Below, in pieces: positions 40,366 through 49,610 of a stretch of 64,000 nt of DNA. The first letter of the stretch is position 1. Each line of letters opens with the position of its first letter. A model generated the notes under the pieces. The model worked only from the letters and a program-made list of their open reading frames with translations. It did no database searches and was not told the origin of the DNA. The stretch spans positions 1,635,004 to 1,699,003 of the forward strand of contig NZ_FOBU01000001.1 in the NCBI RefSeq assembly GCF_900109915.1, given 5' to 3'. A program made the translations under genes and the position numbers. This DNA comes from Luteibacter sp. UNCMF331Sha3.1. Lineage in GTDB: Bacteria; Pseudomonadota; Gammaproteobacteria; Xanthomonadales; Rhodanobacteraceae.

Positions 40366-41265
40366 TCAGGCCGCACTGTCCTCATCCCGCACGAATTCGA
40401 TGAAGGCTCTCAGCGCCGAGGTTACCCGCCGCTGCCTGGGGTAATACAGGACGAAGCCTGGATATGGCGGGCACCAGTCCTCGAGCACCTTCACCAGGCG
40501 CCCCGCCGCGACGAGTTCGGTCACCTGATCCTCGAGTACGAGGGTGAAGCCGATGCCGGCAAGCGCGGCGTCCAGCGCGAGGCGGAGGTCGCCGAACGTC
40601 ACTCGACCCCGGACGTCGAGCTCCAGCTTCGTTTCGCCCTGCTCGAACTCCCACTTGTAGAGGCGCCCGCTCGGAAACCGGAAGCGGATGCAGTCGTGCC
40701 GGAACAGGTCGTTGGGATGCCGCGGCACGCCCTGCGCCGCGATGTACGCCGGCGACGCGACGCAGGCCCCCTGCTGCTGCCCGCCCAGCGGGACCGCGAT
40801 CATGTCCTCGGGCACGTGTTCGTGGAAACGGATGCCGGCATCGAATCCGGAGGCCACGATGTCGATCAGGCCATCGTTGTCGACGGCTTCGAAATGGATG
40901 TCGGGGTAGCGCTCGAGGAAGCGGGGCAGCAGTCCCGGCAGCAGCAGCTGCGCCGTGACGCGGGGCATGTTGATGCGCAGAGTCCCCGCCGGCGTGGCGC
41001 GGAAGTTGTTCATCTCCTCCAGCGCCTCGCCCACGTCGGCCAGGGCGGGCTCCAGTCGCTCGAGCAGGCGCTGGCCCGCTTCCGTCAGCGAGACGCTGCG
41101 CGTGGTGCGATGGAAGAGAACCACGCCAAGCCGCTCTTCGAGATTCCGGATAGCGTAGCTGATGGCCGACGTCGTCAAAGTGAGCTCCGCCCCCGCTTTC
41201 CGGAAGCTGGCATGACGGGCCACGGCGGCGAAGGCAGCGAGATGGGAAAGATTTTCAGGGCGCAT
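40366..41265 (-). CDS. LysR-family transcriptional regulator
   Basis: A 299-residue regulator from the ATG at 41265 (a TTG three codons earlier is also in frame). The N-terminal winged HTH reads FAAVARHASFRKAGAEL then TTSAISYAIRNLEERLGV; the rest is the two-lobed effector-binding domain. It belongs to the CrgA/aldehyde-responsive-like subgroup by its TPAGTLRINMP stretch. It diverges from the alcohol dehydrogenase at 41366 and probably controls it. Confidence 0.9.
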   Translation of the reverse strand: MRPENLSHLAAFAAVARHASFRKAGAELTLTTSAISYAIRNLEERLGVVLFHRTTRSVSLTEAGQRLLERLEPALADVGEALEEMNNFRATPAGTLRINMPRVTAQLLLPGLLPRFLERYPDIHFEAVDNDGLIDIVASGFDAGIRFHEHVPEDMIAVPLGGQQQGACVASPAYIAAQGVPRHPNDLFRHDCIRFRFPSGRLYKWEFEQGETKLELDVRGRVTFGDLRLALDAALAGIGFTLVLEDQVTELVAAGRLVKVLEDWCPPYPGFVLYYPRQRRVTSALRAFIEFVRDEDSAA

Positions 41266-41365
41266 GATTGTCAAGTTTAACTCAACGATTCATCGCGAAA
41301 TCCCCGTTGGCAGGGTCGATTGTTGAGAGTTTATTGTTCTCACCCCCAGAAGAGGATGCCGACCC
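41266..41365. promoter_or_regulatory. LysR/alcohol dehydrogenase divergent control region
   Basis: A 100-bp gap holding imperfect inverted arms TTTAACTCAAC (41276-41286) and GTTGAGAGTTTA (41322-41333), a plausible LysR-type binding arrangement. The AGAAGAGG near 41350 may be the ribosome site of the dehydrogenase. Confidence 0.4.
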
Positions 41366-42421
41366 ATGTTCGAAGTCAAAGCGTTCGCGGCGAAAGACGC
41401 CGAGTCTCCCCTCGTTCCTTTCACGGTGCAGCGTCGCGATGTCGGCGAGCACGACATCCACATCGAGATCCTGTTCAGCGGCGTATGCCACTCCGACCTG
41501 CACCAGGCCAAGGGCGACTGGGGCAACTCGGTGTTTCCGATGGTTCCCGGCCACGAGATCGTCGGCCGCGTGAAGGCCGTGGGCGCCGCCGTGAAGAAAC
41601 TCAAGGTTGGCGACTATGCCGGCGTCGGCTGCATGGTCGACTCCTGCCGCGTCTGCGAGTCGTGCAAGCAGGACCTCGAGCAGTACTGCCTGACGCACAC
41701 CAGCTTTACGTATAACGGCACGGAGCAGGACAAGACCACGCCGACGCAGGGCGGTTACTCGACCGACATCGTGGTCGAAGAGCGTTTCGTGGTGAAGATT
41801 TCCGAGAAGCTCGACCTCAAGGCGACTGCTCCGCTGCTGTGCGCGGGCATCACCACGTACTCGCCCCTGCGCCACTGGAACGTCCGTGCGGGCCAGAAGG
41901 TCGGCATCATCGGGCTGGGCGGCCTCGGCCACATGGGCGTGAAGTTCGCCAAGGCGATGGGCGCGCACGTCACGATGATCACGACGTCGGAAGCCAAGGG
42001 TGCGGACGCCAAGCGCCTCGGTGCGGACGCCGTGCTGGTGTCGAAGGACGAGAAGGCGATGGCGGCCGAGGCGGCCAGCTTCGACTTCCTGCTCAACACG
42101 ATTCCGGTGTCGCACGACGTGGCGCCGTACATCGCCCTGCTGAAGCTCGACGGCACGATGGTGCTGGTCGGTGCCCTCACGCCGATCGACGCCTTCGCCG
42201 GCGGCAGCCTGATGCTCCCGCGTCGCACGATCGCCGGCTCCGCCATCGGCGGCATGGCCGAGACCCAGGAGATGATGGATTTCTGCGCCGAGCACAACAT
42301 CGTTTCGGACATCGAGGTGGTCGACATGGCTTCGATCAACGAGACGTACGAGCGCCTGAAGAAGAACGACGTCCGCTATCGCTTCGTCATCGACATGGCA
42401 ACGATGAAGGACGCCGCGTAA
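41366..42421 (+). CDS. Zinc-dependent NAD(P) alcohol/aldehyde dehydrogenase, YahK-like
   Basis: A 351-residue medium-chain dehydrogenase. Catalytic zinc ligands are in GVCHSDLHQ and PGHEIVGRV; the structural zinc site is the four Cys in CMVDSCRVCESCKQDLEQYC (close to the family spacing). The nucleotide fold has GIIGLGGLGHMGVKFAKAMG. This is the YahK/AdhA (cinnamyl-alcohol dehydrogenase-like) branch that reduces aldehydes, often with NADPH. Control by the divergent LysR protein is likely. Confidence 0.92.
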   Translation: MFEVKAFAAKDAESPLVPFTVQRRDVGEHDIHIEILFSGVCHSDLHQAKGDWGNSVFPMVPGHEIVGRVKAVGAAVKKLKVGDYAGVGCMVDSCRVCESCKQDLEQYCLTHTSFTYNGTEQDKTTPTQGGYSTDIVVEERFVVKISEKLDLKATAPLLCAGITTYSPLRHWNVRAGQKVGIIGLGGLGHMGVKFAKAMGAHVTMITTSEAKGADAKRLGADAVLVSKDEKAMAAEAASFDFLLNTIPVSHDVAPYIALLKLDGTMVLVGALTPIDAFAGGSLMLPRRTIAGSAIGGMAETQEMMDFCAEHNIVSDIEVVDMASINETYERLKKNDVRYRFVIDMATMKDAA

Positions 42422-42426
42422 GGCCT

Positions 42427-42494
42427 GGTGGGAGCCGGCCTGCTGGCGATGGTGTTTGTGGCAATCACCCATCGCCAGTAGGCTGGCTCCCACC
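42427..42494. repeat. REP-type palindrome
   Basis: GGTGGGAGCCGGCCTGCTGG... arms and their inverse ending GGCTGGCTCCCACC close around a loop. It ends about 10 bases before the start of the metallo-hydrolase gene. Confidence 0.85.
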
Positions 42495-42504
42495 CGAGTT
42501 CTCG

Positions 42505-43707
42505 ATGCCAAGGAATCCCCACCGCGTGCGTCGACTCCTCCGCTACACCGCGATCGCCCTCGCCCTGCTCGTCGCGTTCCTCGCGTTCGCCGCCGTATCG
42601 GCATGGCCGAACATCGGCACGCGACCCGACGGGGCCCGCGCGGCGCGTGATCGTCGCTCGCCGCAATGGCACGGCGACCACTTCGACAATCCGCTGCCGA
42701 TGTACAGCGACATCAAGGGTGGCATTTTCCAGATCTTCCGATCGCGACCCGGCGAGGAACCCGACGCACCCGTGCCGACGGTCGACTCGTCCGCTGTTTA
42801 TGCGGCGCCTCCCGCGAGCGGATTACGCGTTACGTGGTTCGGCCATTCGTCGATGCTGCTCGAGATCGACGGCGCGCGCATCGTCGTCGACCCGTTGTGG
42901 AGCGAACGCGCCTCGCCTTTTCCATGGCTCGGCCCGAAGCGCTGGTACCAACCACCGGTCGCGATCGAACAGCTTCCGCCCGTGGACGCCGTGGTGATCT
43001 CGCACGATCACTACGACCATCTCGACCGCGCATCGATCCAGGCTTTCAATGCACGCGGTGTCCGCTTCATCGTGCCGTTGGGCATCGGGGCGCACCTCGC
43101 GGGCTGGGGCGTGCCCGAGGACCGCATCACCGAACTCGACTGGTGGCAGGAAACGGACGTCGCGGGCGTGCGGATCGTATCGACGCCGTCGCGTCATGCG
43201 TCGGGCCGCCTGTCGGCACGCAGCAACCTCACATTGTGGACGGGCTACGCGATCCTCGGGCCGGCGCATCGCGCGTTCTACTCCGGCGACACCGGCATGA
43301 ACGACACGTTCGCCGACGTCGGCGCGAGGTTCGGGCCGTTCGACGTCACGCTGGTCGAAGCCGGCCAGTACGATCCGCAATGGCCCGACTGGCACCTCGG
43401 GCCCGAGCAGGCGGTACGGGTGCACGAACAGGTACGCGGTCGCACGCTCATCCCGGTGCACTGGGGCCTGATCAAGCTGGCGCATCACGCGTGGACGGAA
43501 CCACCCGAGCGCATCCTCGCGGCCGCGCGTTGCGGCCACGTCGACGTGCTGATTCCGAAACCGGGCCAGGCGTTGGAGCCCACGACGCATCCGGCGGTCG
43601 CTCGCTGGTGGCCGCCGCAGCCGTGGTTCACCGGTGCGCAGCATCCCATCGTCGCGTCACGACACGGCAACCCCGACGACCTGTTCGCCGTGCCACGCTG
43701 TTCCTGA
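42505..43707 (+). CDS. Membrane-anchored metallo-beta-lactamase-fold hydrolase
   Basis: A 400-residue protein. An N-terminal hydrophobic segment (RYTAIALALLVAFLAFAAVS, about residues 12-31) suggests an anchor or signal. The MBL domain has GHSSMLLEIDGARIVVDP, the metal motif VVISHDHYDHLD, later metal ligands in PSRHASGR and FYSGDTGMN, and VHWGLIKLAHHAW. This pattern is that of the UlaG/NAPE-PLD-like branch, which includes phosphodiesterases acting on phospholipid derivatives. The substrate here is unknown. Confidence 0.85.
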   Translation: MPRNPHRVRRLLRYTAIALALLVAFLAFAAVSAWPNIGTRPDGARAARDRRSPQWHGDHFDNPLPMYSDIKGGIFQIFRSRPGEEPDAPVPTVDSSAVYAAPPASGLRVTWFGHSSMLLEIDGARIVVDPLWSERASPFPWLGPKRWYQPPVAIEQLPPVDAVVISHDHYDHLDRASIQAFNARGVRFIVPLGIGAHLAGWGVPEDRITELDWWQETDVAGVRIVSTPSRHASGRLSARSNLTLWTGYAILGPAHRAFYSGDTGMNDTFADVGARFGPFDVTLVEAGQYDPQWPDWHLGPEQAVRVHEQVRGRTLIPVHWGLIKLAHHAWTEPPERILAAARCGHVDVLIPKPGQALEPTTHPAVARWWPPQPWFTGAQHPIVASRHGNPDDLFAVPRCS

Positions 43708-43713
43708 CGCCGG

Positions 43714-44157
43714 TCAGGCGGCCGGCATCACCAACCGCATGGGCATCTCCCGCAGTGGCCGACCCGTGGACTCGTCGATCACCAACGCATGGATCGTTTC
43801 GCCCGTCGTGTCGTCGACGAGGTGCGACATCGGCTGGCCTCCGCCGTTGTAGCGACGGCCCCATTCGCCCATGGCGGCGAGGATGGGAATGAACTCGCGA
43901 CCGGCCTCGGTGAGGACGTATTCGTCGCGGGGCGGGCGTTCGCTGTAGCGGCGCTTTTCCAAGACACCCGCCTCCGTCAGGGACTTCAATCGACGCGAGA
44001 GGATGTTCGGCGCGATGCCGAGGCTGGTCCGGAACTGGTCGAACTGGGTCATGCCGCGGCTGGCGTCGCGAAGGATGAGCGCACTCCACGCGTCTCCCAC
44101 CATGGCGAGACCACGGGAGATGGCGCAGGTGCCTGAAGAAAGTCGGTCGATGTCCAT
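43714..44157 (-). CDS. HxlR-family transcriptional regulator
   Basis: A 147-residue winged-helix protein beginning with the HxlR signature (CAISRGLAMVGDAWSALILRD), then FDQFRTSLGIAPNILSRRLK and a wing ending RPPRDEYVLTEAGRE. HxlR proteins often sense aldehydes or quinones and repress or activate a divergent oxidoreductase. Here the divergent neighbour is a short-chain dehydrogenase, with a clear palindrome between them. Unusually for the family there is a C-terminal extension of about 45 residues. Confidence 0.9.
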   Translation of the reverse strand: MDIDRLSSGTCAISRGLAMVGDAWSALILRDASRGMTQFDQFRTSLGIAPNILSRRLKSLTEAGVLEKRRYSERPPRDEYVLTEAGREFIPILAAMGEWGRRYNGGGQPMSHLVDDTTGETIHALVIDESTGRPLREMPMRLVMPAA

Positions 44158-44165
44158 TGCATTAT

Positions 44166-44183
44166 GATAGTGGAGTCACTATC
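44166..44183. promoter_or_regulatory. Palindrome, likely HxlR operator
   Basis: GATAGTG-GAGT-CACTATC is a perfect 7-bp inverted repeat with 4-bp spacer, 9 bases upstream of the HxlR start and 53 before the SDR start. Its position and size suit a dimeric winged-helix regulator. Confidence 0.65.
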
Positions 44184-44235
44184 GTATGGCAACGCAGTAG
44201 CTATCAATTTGCAACTAACCCATACGGAGTCACTC

Positions 44236-45030
44236 ATGAGCACTGAAAACAAAGGCACCGCCCTGGTCACGGGCGCTTCGTCCGGCATTGGCGAGCTCTA
44301 CGCCGAGCGCCTCGCCGACCGCGGTTACGACCTCATCCTCGTCGCCCGTCGCGTCGACCGCCTCGAGGCCGTCGCCAGGAACATCCACGCCCGTACCGGC
44401 CGCAAGGTCGAGGTGCTCCGAGGCGACCTGACGAATCGTGCCGACATCGCGACCGTCGAGCGCCGGCTCCGGGACGACAGCGCCATCACGATGCTCGTGA
44501 ACAACGCAGGCATCTCGCTCGAGGGCAGCACGCTCGATAACGACAGCGACAACATCGAGCGCATCGTCACGATCAACATCCTGGCCCCGACGCTGCTGAC
44601 CGCGGCCGCCGCGCAGGCGTTCGTCGCCCGCGACAAGGGCGGCATCATCAACATCGCGTCGGTGCTGGCGTTCGCGCCGGAAGCGTTCGACGGCATCTAC
44701 AGCGGCTCGAAGGCGCACATGGTCAACCTCACGCTTGGTCTCGCCGCCAAGCTGCCGACGAAGAACGTGCGCGTCCAGGCCGTGCTCCCGGGTGCCACGC
44801 GTACCGAGATCTGGGAGAAGTCGGGCAAGGACGTCGACACCCTGCTTCCGGGCATGGTCATGGAAACGGCCGATCTGGTCGATGCCGCGCTGGTCGGTTA
44901 CGACCGCGGCGAAACGATCACCATCCCGCCGCTGCAGGACGAGAACCAGTACATCGCCTACCGCGATGCGCGCCTTGCCATGGCGCCGAACCTGTCGCGC
45001 AAGGAAGTCGCCCCGCGCTACCGCGTCTGA
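44236..45030 (+). CDS. Short-chain dehydrogenase/reductase
   Basis: A 264-residue classical SDR. The cofactor loop is TGASSGIGELYAERL, the NNAG motif is VNNAGISLEG, and the catalytic triad is Ser in NIASVLAF with Tyr and Lys in YSGSKAHMVN. RR after the second strand (LVARRVDRL) suggests NADPH. It is divergent from, and probably controlled by, the HxlR regulator. Substrate unknown; a role in detoxifying reactive carbonyls is a reasonable guess from the regulator type. Confidence 0.9.
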   Translation: MSTENKGTALVTGASSGIGELYAERLADRGYDLILVARRVDRLEAVARNIHARTGRKVEVLRGDLTNRADIATVERRLRDDSAITMLVNNAGISLEGSTLDNDSDNIERIVTINILAPTLLTAAAAQAFVARDKGGIINIASVLAFAPEAFDGIYSGSKAHMVNLTLGLAAKLPTKNVRVQAVLPGATRTEIWEKSGKDVDTLLPGMVMETADLVDAALVGYDRGETITIPPLQDENQYIAYRDARLAMAPNLSRKEVAPRYRV

Positions 45031-45040
45031 TCGCAAGCCC

Positions 45041-45107
45041 GGTGGGAGCTCGCCTGCTGCATGGGTGCTCGCGGCAAACACCCTCAGCCAGCAGGCTGGC
45101 TCCCACC
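45041..45107. repeat. REP-type palindrome after the SDR gene
   Basis: GGTGGGAGCTCGCCTGCTGC... and inverted GCAGGCTGGCTCCCACC arms enclose GGTGCTCGCGGCAAACACC, whose GGTG/CACC ends can also pair. It lies 11 bp after the SDR stop. Confidence 0.8.
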
Positions 45108-45194
45108 AACAACAAGCGGTTACGTTCCACTCCTGCGGCAACGCGAACGAAGGCGCGCTAAACTGTCGAACTCGCTACGTAATTGCGGTTCGGC

Positions 45195-47648
45195 ATGCTT
45201 TCCTTCGTGTTCGCCGCCTTCGGGCTTTCCACCCTCTGGTTGCTTCCCCTGATCTGGCGCCTCGCCGCCGCGCTCGTGCGGCGACGCAGACCGCCGACCG
45301 TCGGACCGGGCGCCATCCGGTTCTGGACGGGTTTCGTCCTCGTCCTGCTTTCGAGCGCCACGCTCGAGGGGCTGGTCGTTTCCCACTACACCGACGATCC
45401 CACCGCGGGCGCGGCGGTCTGCCGTTGGCTCGCCGGCGTGTTCGCCACGTTCCCGGGCGGTGCGCCCGCCGCGCTGGTCGCCTTGGTCGCGCTCGTGGTG
45501 GCCCTCCCCTGGTATCTCGGCGTGACTTGGTCGTCGTTCCTCGTCCGCACCAACGGCGTGCTCGAACCGATCGGCGCACTCGCGATCGAAGGTGCGCGCC
45601 GCCTGTTCTCACGCTCGGCCAGCCGTGTCACGGGCCGCCGCCCTGCCGCCGCGGTGCGCCGCGCGGACCGGCCTGCCGCGCGGCGTCGTCCTGCCGGCAA
45701 GACGCCCGCGCGGAAAGCCGCGCCTGCCGTCACGGCACGGCCCGACACCGCGCGTAGCGAACCCGTGCCGTCCGTTCGCCCGTCCGTGGCCACGCCGGTA
45801 CCGCCGCGTCACCGTGCACGCCCCGACACCGTCATTCGCGAGCCGTGGCTGGCGCCGCGGGCCGCCGCTTCCGTCGAAGCCGACACGCCGACCGTGGCGT
45901 CGCCTGCACCGGTGTTCGCCGAGCGCACCGTGTCGCGCGACCACGACGCGTCACTGGCTCGCGCCACCTACGTGACGCCGGAACCCGAGGTCGTCGAGAC
46001 ACCGGTGGCTTCCGTCGACGCGATGCCCGACCTTCCGGTAGCGATCGACACGCCCATCGTGAACCCCGTGTCGCGCTTCGCGATCGCCGCCAACGACGAG
46101 TCCGTGATCGAGCCAGCGCGCACGGTCACGCTGACGCCCGTCCGCCCCCTGCGCGCATCGTCGGCGAACGCGATCTCGCTGCCCCCGACGTCGCTACTGT
46201 CCGGCGCACGCCACGACGCCGTATCCGTCACCGACGCCGAGCTCGCCGACACGGGCGAGCTGATCGAGCAGCGTCTGCGCGAGTTCAAGGTGCCCGTGCA
46301 AGTCGTCGGTGCGTCGGCCGGTCCTGTCATCACGCGCTATGAAGTCGAGCCCGCCGTCGGCGTGCGTGGCAATCAGATCGTCGCGCTGATGAAAGACCTC
46401 GCGCGCGGCCTCGGACGTTCCTCCATCCGCGTGGTGGAGACGATCCCCGGCAAGACGTGCATGGGCCTCGAGCTACCGAACGATCAGCGCCAGATGATCG
46501 CACTGTCGGAAATCCTGGAATCCGCCGAGTATCGCGACTCCGATTCGTTGCTGACGCTCGCGATGGGCAAGGGCATCACGGGCGAACCCGTCGTGGCGGA
46601 CCTCGCGAAGGCGCCGCACATGCTGGTGGCGGGCACCACGGGTTCCGGCAAGTCGGTCGCGGTGAACGCGATGATCCTCTCGATGCTCTACAAGGCGACG
46701 CCCGAAGACGTCCGCATGATCATGATCGACCCGAAGATGCTGGAGCTCTCCGTCTACGAGGGCATCCCGCACCTTCTGGCGCCCGTGGTCACGGACATGA
46801 AGCTCGCCGCGAACGCGCTCAACTGGTGCGTGGCGGAGATGGAAAATCGCTACAAGGTGATGTCCGACCTCCGCGTGCGCAATCTCGCCGGCTACAACCA
46901 GAAGATCCGCGAGGCGCGCGCCGCGGGCAAGCCGCTGTTCAATCCGTTCCCCGCGCACCCGGAGATTCCCGAGCACCTCGACACGCTGCCGATGATCGTC
47001 GTGGTGATCGACGAGCTCGCCGACCTGATGATGGTGGCCGGCAAGAAGATCGAGGAACTCATCGCCCGGCTCGCACAGAAGGCGCGCGCTGCCGGCATCC
47101 ACCTGATCCTCGCCACGCAGCGACCGTCCGTCGACGTGATCACCGGCCTCATCAAGGCGAACATCCCGACACGCGTCGCCTTCCAGGTCTCGTCGAAGAT
47201 CGACTCGCGCACCATCCTCGACCAGATGGGCGCCGAGAGTCTGCTCGGTCAGGGCGACATGTTGTTCCTGCCGCCCGGCACGGGCTATCCGCAGCGTATC
47301 CACGGCGCCTTCGTCGCGGACGAAGAGGTGCACCGCATCGTCGCGTGGCTGAAGCAGTTCGGCGAACCGGATTACAAGGAAGAGATCCTCGCCGGGCCGC
47401 CGAGCGACGTCGTCGAAGGAGAAGGCGGCGAAGACGGCGTCGATGCCGAACTCGATCCGCTCTACGACGAAGCCGCCGCCTTCGTGCTGCGCTCGCGTCG
47501 CGCGTCGATCTCGTTCGTGCAACGGCAGTTCCGCATCGGCTACAACCGCGCCGCGCGCCTGGTGGAGGCGATGGAGGCCGCGGGTCTGGTGTCGTCGATG
47601 GGCATCAACGGACAGCGGGAAGTGATCGCGCCGGGGCCGCAGGACTAA
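45195..47648 (+). CDS. ftsK: DNA translocase FtsK
   Basis: An 817-residue septal DNA pump that moves chromosome ends and activates XerCD at dif. The N-terminus has about three hydrophobic spans (residues about 1-125). A long Pro/Ala/Arg-rich linker follows (about 130-350). The motor domain has Walker [15 protein letters not shown] near residue 480 and [19 protein letters not shown]. The C-terminal gamma winged helix ([18 protein letters not shown], then [19 protein letters not shown]) reads KOPS sites. I use the ATG at 45195; a TTG four codons earlier is possible. XerC is encoded at 55605. Confidence 0.92.
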   Translation: MLSFVFAAFGLSTLWLLPLIWRLAAALVRRRRPPTVGPGAIRFWTGFVLVLLSSATLEGLVVSHYTDDPTAGAAVCRWLAGVFATFPGGAPAALVALVALVVALPWYLGVTWSSFLVRTNGVLEPIGALAIEGARRLFSRSASRVTGRRPAAAVRRADRPAARRRPAGKTPARKAAPAVTARPDTARSEPVPSVRPSVATPVPPRHRARPDTVIREPWLAPRAAASVEADTPTVASPAPVFAERTVSRDHDASLARATYVTPEPEVVETPVASVDAMPDLPVAIDTPIVNPVSRFAIAANDESVIEPARTVTLTPVRPLRASSANAISLPPTSLLSGARHDAVSVTDAELADTGELIEQRLREFKVPVQVVGASAGPVITRYEVEPAVGVRGNQIVALMKDLARGLGRSSIRVVETIPGKTCMGLELPNDQRQMIALSEILESAEYRDSDSLLTLAMGKGITGEPVVADLAKAPHMLVAGTTGSGKSVAVNAMILSMLYKATPEDVRMIMIDPKMLELSVYEGIPHLLAPVVTDMKLAANALNWCVAEMENRYKVMSDLRVRNLAGYNQKIREARAAGKPLFNPFPAHPEIPEHLDTLPMIVVVIDELADLMMVAGKKIEELIARLAQKARAAGIHLILATQRPSVDVITGLIKANIPTRVAFQVSSKIDSRTILDQMGAESLLGQGDMLFLPPGTGYPQRIHGAFVADEEVHRIVAWLKQFGEPDYKEEILAGPPSDVVEGEGGEDGVDAELDPLYDEAAAFVLRSRRASISFVQRQFRIGYNRAARLVEAMEAAGLVSSMGINGQREVIAPGPQD

Positions 47649-47650
47649 TC

Positions 47651-47678
47651 GGTGGGAGCCAGCAGGCTGGCTCCCACC
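47651..47678. repeat. Single-arm REP hairpin
   Basis: A minimal copy: perfect 12-bp stem GGTGGGAGCCAG / CTGGCTCCCACC with CAGG loop, directly after the ftsK stop. Confidence 0.85.
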
Positions 47679-47686
47679 GAGCAAGA

Positions 47687-47714
47687 AAAACGGGCCCGAG
47701 GGCCCGTTTTTTTT
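47687..47714. terminator. Bidirectional terminator between ftsK and rbsB
   Basis: Stem ACGGGCC / GGCCCGT with CGAG loop, extended by A-tract/T-tract pairing and flanked by AAAAA on one side and eight T on the other. It serves both convergent genes. Confidence 0.9.
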
Positions 47715-48645
47715 ATTCCTTCGTCAACAGCTTCAGCGGCACCGCGATCGACTTGTCGACGGGCTGCTTGTCGATCAGCTTCTTCGCGGCGTCGACGCCG
47801 AGACGACCGATCTCTTCGGGCTGCTGGGCGACCGTGGCGGCCATCGTGCCGTTCATCACGGCGGTCTTGCCGTCCGGCGTACCGTCGAAGCCGACGACCA
47901 GCACCTTCTTGTTCTTGCCGGCCAGGGCCTGCACCGCGCCGAGGGCCATCTCGTCGTTCTGGGCGAAGATCGCCTGCACGTCCGGATTGCCCTGCAGCAG
48001 GTTCTCGCTGACCGAAAGGCCCTGCGCACGATCGAAGTTGGCGGGCTGCTGCGCGACGATCTTCATGCCGGTGGTGGCGACTTCGTCGTCGAAGCCCTTG
48101 CCGCGCTCGCGCGCCGCCGACGTGCCGGCCACGCCCTGCAGCTCGATGATGTTGCCCTTGCCGCCGAGTGCCTTGGACAGGAAGTCCGCGGCCATCTTGC
48201 CGCCGGCGACGTTGTCGGATGCGATGTGCGAGGCGACTTCGGCGCCGTCGACACCGCGGTCGAGCGTGATCACCGGGATGTTCGCGCGCTGCGCGGACTG
48301 CACGGCGCCCGCGAGGGCCGACGAATCCGTCGGATTGAGCAGGATCACCGAAACGCGCTTCTGGATGAGGTCTTCCACGCTCGAGATCTGGCGCGCCGGA
48401 TCGTCCTGCGCGTCGACGACGACCAGCTGCACGCCGGCGTCCTTCGCGGCCTTCTGCGCGCCGTCCTTCAGCTCGACGAAGAACGGGTTGTTCTGCGTGG
48501 ACAGCGCGAGGCCGACCACGGGCGTACCGGACGCCGCGCCACCGGCGCTTGCGCTGGCGGCGGGCGCGGATTCGCCGGGACCCTGCTGCGAGCAGGCGGC
48601 GAGGAACGTTGCCGCGGCCGCGGCGAGGAATGTGAGTTTGCGCAT
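47713..48645 (-). CDS. rbsB: Ribose ABC transporter substrate-binding lipoprotein
   Basis: A 310-residue periplasmic-binding protein of the type 1 (LacI-like) fold, with GLALSTQNNPFFVELKDGAQ as the first lobe and QAIFAQNDEMALGAVQAL and GFDGTPDGKTAV in the second. The N-terminus MRKLTFLAAAAATFLAACS has a lipobox (LAAC), so it is probably a membrane-anchored lipoprotein, unlike the soluble E. coli RbsB. Last gene of rbsKDACB. Ribose is inferred from rbsD and rbsK in the operon. Confidence 0.9.
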   Translation of the reverse strand: MRKLTFLAAAAATFLAACSQQGPGESAPAASASAGGAASGTPVVGLALSTQNNPFFVELKDGAQKAAKDAGVQLVVVDAQDDPARQISSVEDLIQKRVSVILLNPTDSSALAGAVQSAQRANIPVITLDRGVDGAEVASHIASDNVAGGKMAADFLSKALGGKGNIIELQGVAGTSAARERGKGFDDEVATTGMKIVAQQPANFDRAQGLSVSENLLQGNPDVQAIFAQNDEMALGAVQALAGKNKKVLVVGFDGTPDGKTAVMNGTMAATVAQQPEEIGRLGVDAAKKLIDKQPVDKSIAVPLKLLTKE

Positions 48646-48664
48646 GATGTGTTTCCTCGTTGAA

Positions 48665-49609
48665 TTACTGCCGCCGGTCCAGCAGGACGGCGATCAGGAT
48701 GACGATGCCCTTGACGATCTGCTGATAGAACGAGCTGACGCCGAGCAGATTGAGACCGTTGTTCAGAAAACCGATGAGCAGCGCGCCGACGAGCGTACCG
48801 AACAGCCAGCCGCGACCGCCCGCGAGACTGGTGCCGCCGAGCACGACCGCGGCGATCGCATCGAGCTCGTAACCGGCGCCGGCCGTCGCCTGCGCGGAAT
48901 ACAGGCGCGAGGTGAGCACGATGCCCGCGAAGGCGGAGAGCAGACCGGACAGGCCGTAGATCGCGAGCTTCATCGGGGCGATGCGCACGCCGGAAAGACG
49001 CGCGGCCTCTTCGTTGCCGCCGATCGCGACGACGTGCCGGCCGAATACCGTGCCACGCAGCAGGAAACCGCAGGCGACGAACGCGATGAACATCCAGATC
49101 ACGGGGAGCGGAACCAGGTTCGCGACGTAGCCGCCACCGAGCAAGGCGAAGCTCTGGTTGGTGACGGGAATCGGGCTGCCCTGCGTGTACGACAGCGTGA
49201 CGCCGCGCAACAGCGTGAGCGTGCCGAGCGTGGCGATGAACGGTGCGACGCGACCCCACGATACGAGCGCGCCGTTGATCACCCCGAGCAGCAGGCCGAG
49301 CGCGAGGCCCGCGCCGGCGGCGAGCACGATGCCGTGGCCCGCGGCCATCAGGCCGGCGGTGACGGCGCCGGTGAGCGCGAGGATCGCACCCACGGACAGG
49401 TCGATACCGCCCGACAGGATCACGAACGTCATGCCGAACGCGATGAGCGCGTTGATCGACACCTGTCGCAGCACGGTCAGCAGATTGCCCGTGGTGAGGA
49501 AGTCCGGGCTCATGATCGAGAGCACGATGAAGAGCAGCACCAGGCCGATGACCGAACCGAGGCGCTGAAGGAGCGTCGCGGCGCGGCTCCAGTTGAGTTG
49601 GAGCGTCAT
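48665..49609 (-). CDS. rbsC: Ribose ABC transporter permease
   Basis: A 314-residue inner-membrane permease with about eight to ten spans, starting MTLQLNWSRAATLLQRLGS. Family motifs are FVILSGGIDLSVGAILALTG and GGNEEAARLSGVRIAPMKLA (the ATPase-coupling loop), then AIAAVVLGGTSLAGGRG. It forms the channel with RbsA and takes sugar from RbsB. Its ATG is just 1 bp after the rbsA stop. Confidence 0.93.
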   Translation of the reverse strand: MTLQLNWSRAATLLQRLGSVIGLVLLFIVLSIMSPDFLTTGNLLTVLRQVSINALIAFGMTFVILSGGIDLSVGAILALTGAVTAGLMAAGHGIVLAAGAGLALGLLLGVINGALVSWGRVAPFIATLGTLTLLRGVTLSYTQGSPIPVTNQSFALLGGGYVANLVPLPVIWMFIAFVACGFLLRGTVFGRHVVAIGGNEEAARLSGVRIAPMKLAIYGLSGLLSAFAGIVLTSRLYSAQATAGAGYELDAIAAVVLGGTSLAGGRGWLFGTLVGALLIGFLNNGLNLLGVSSFYQQIVKGIVILIAVLLDRRQ

Positions 49610-49610
49610 G

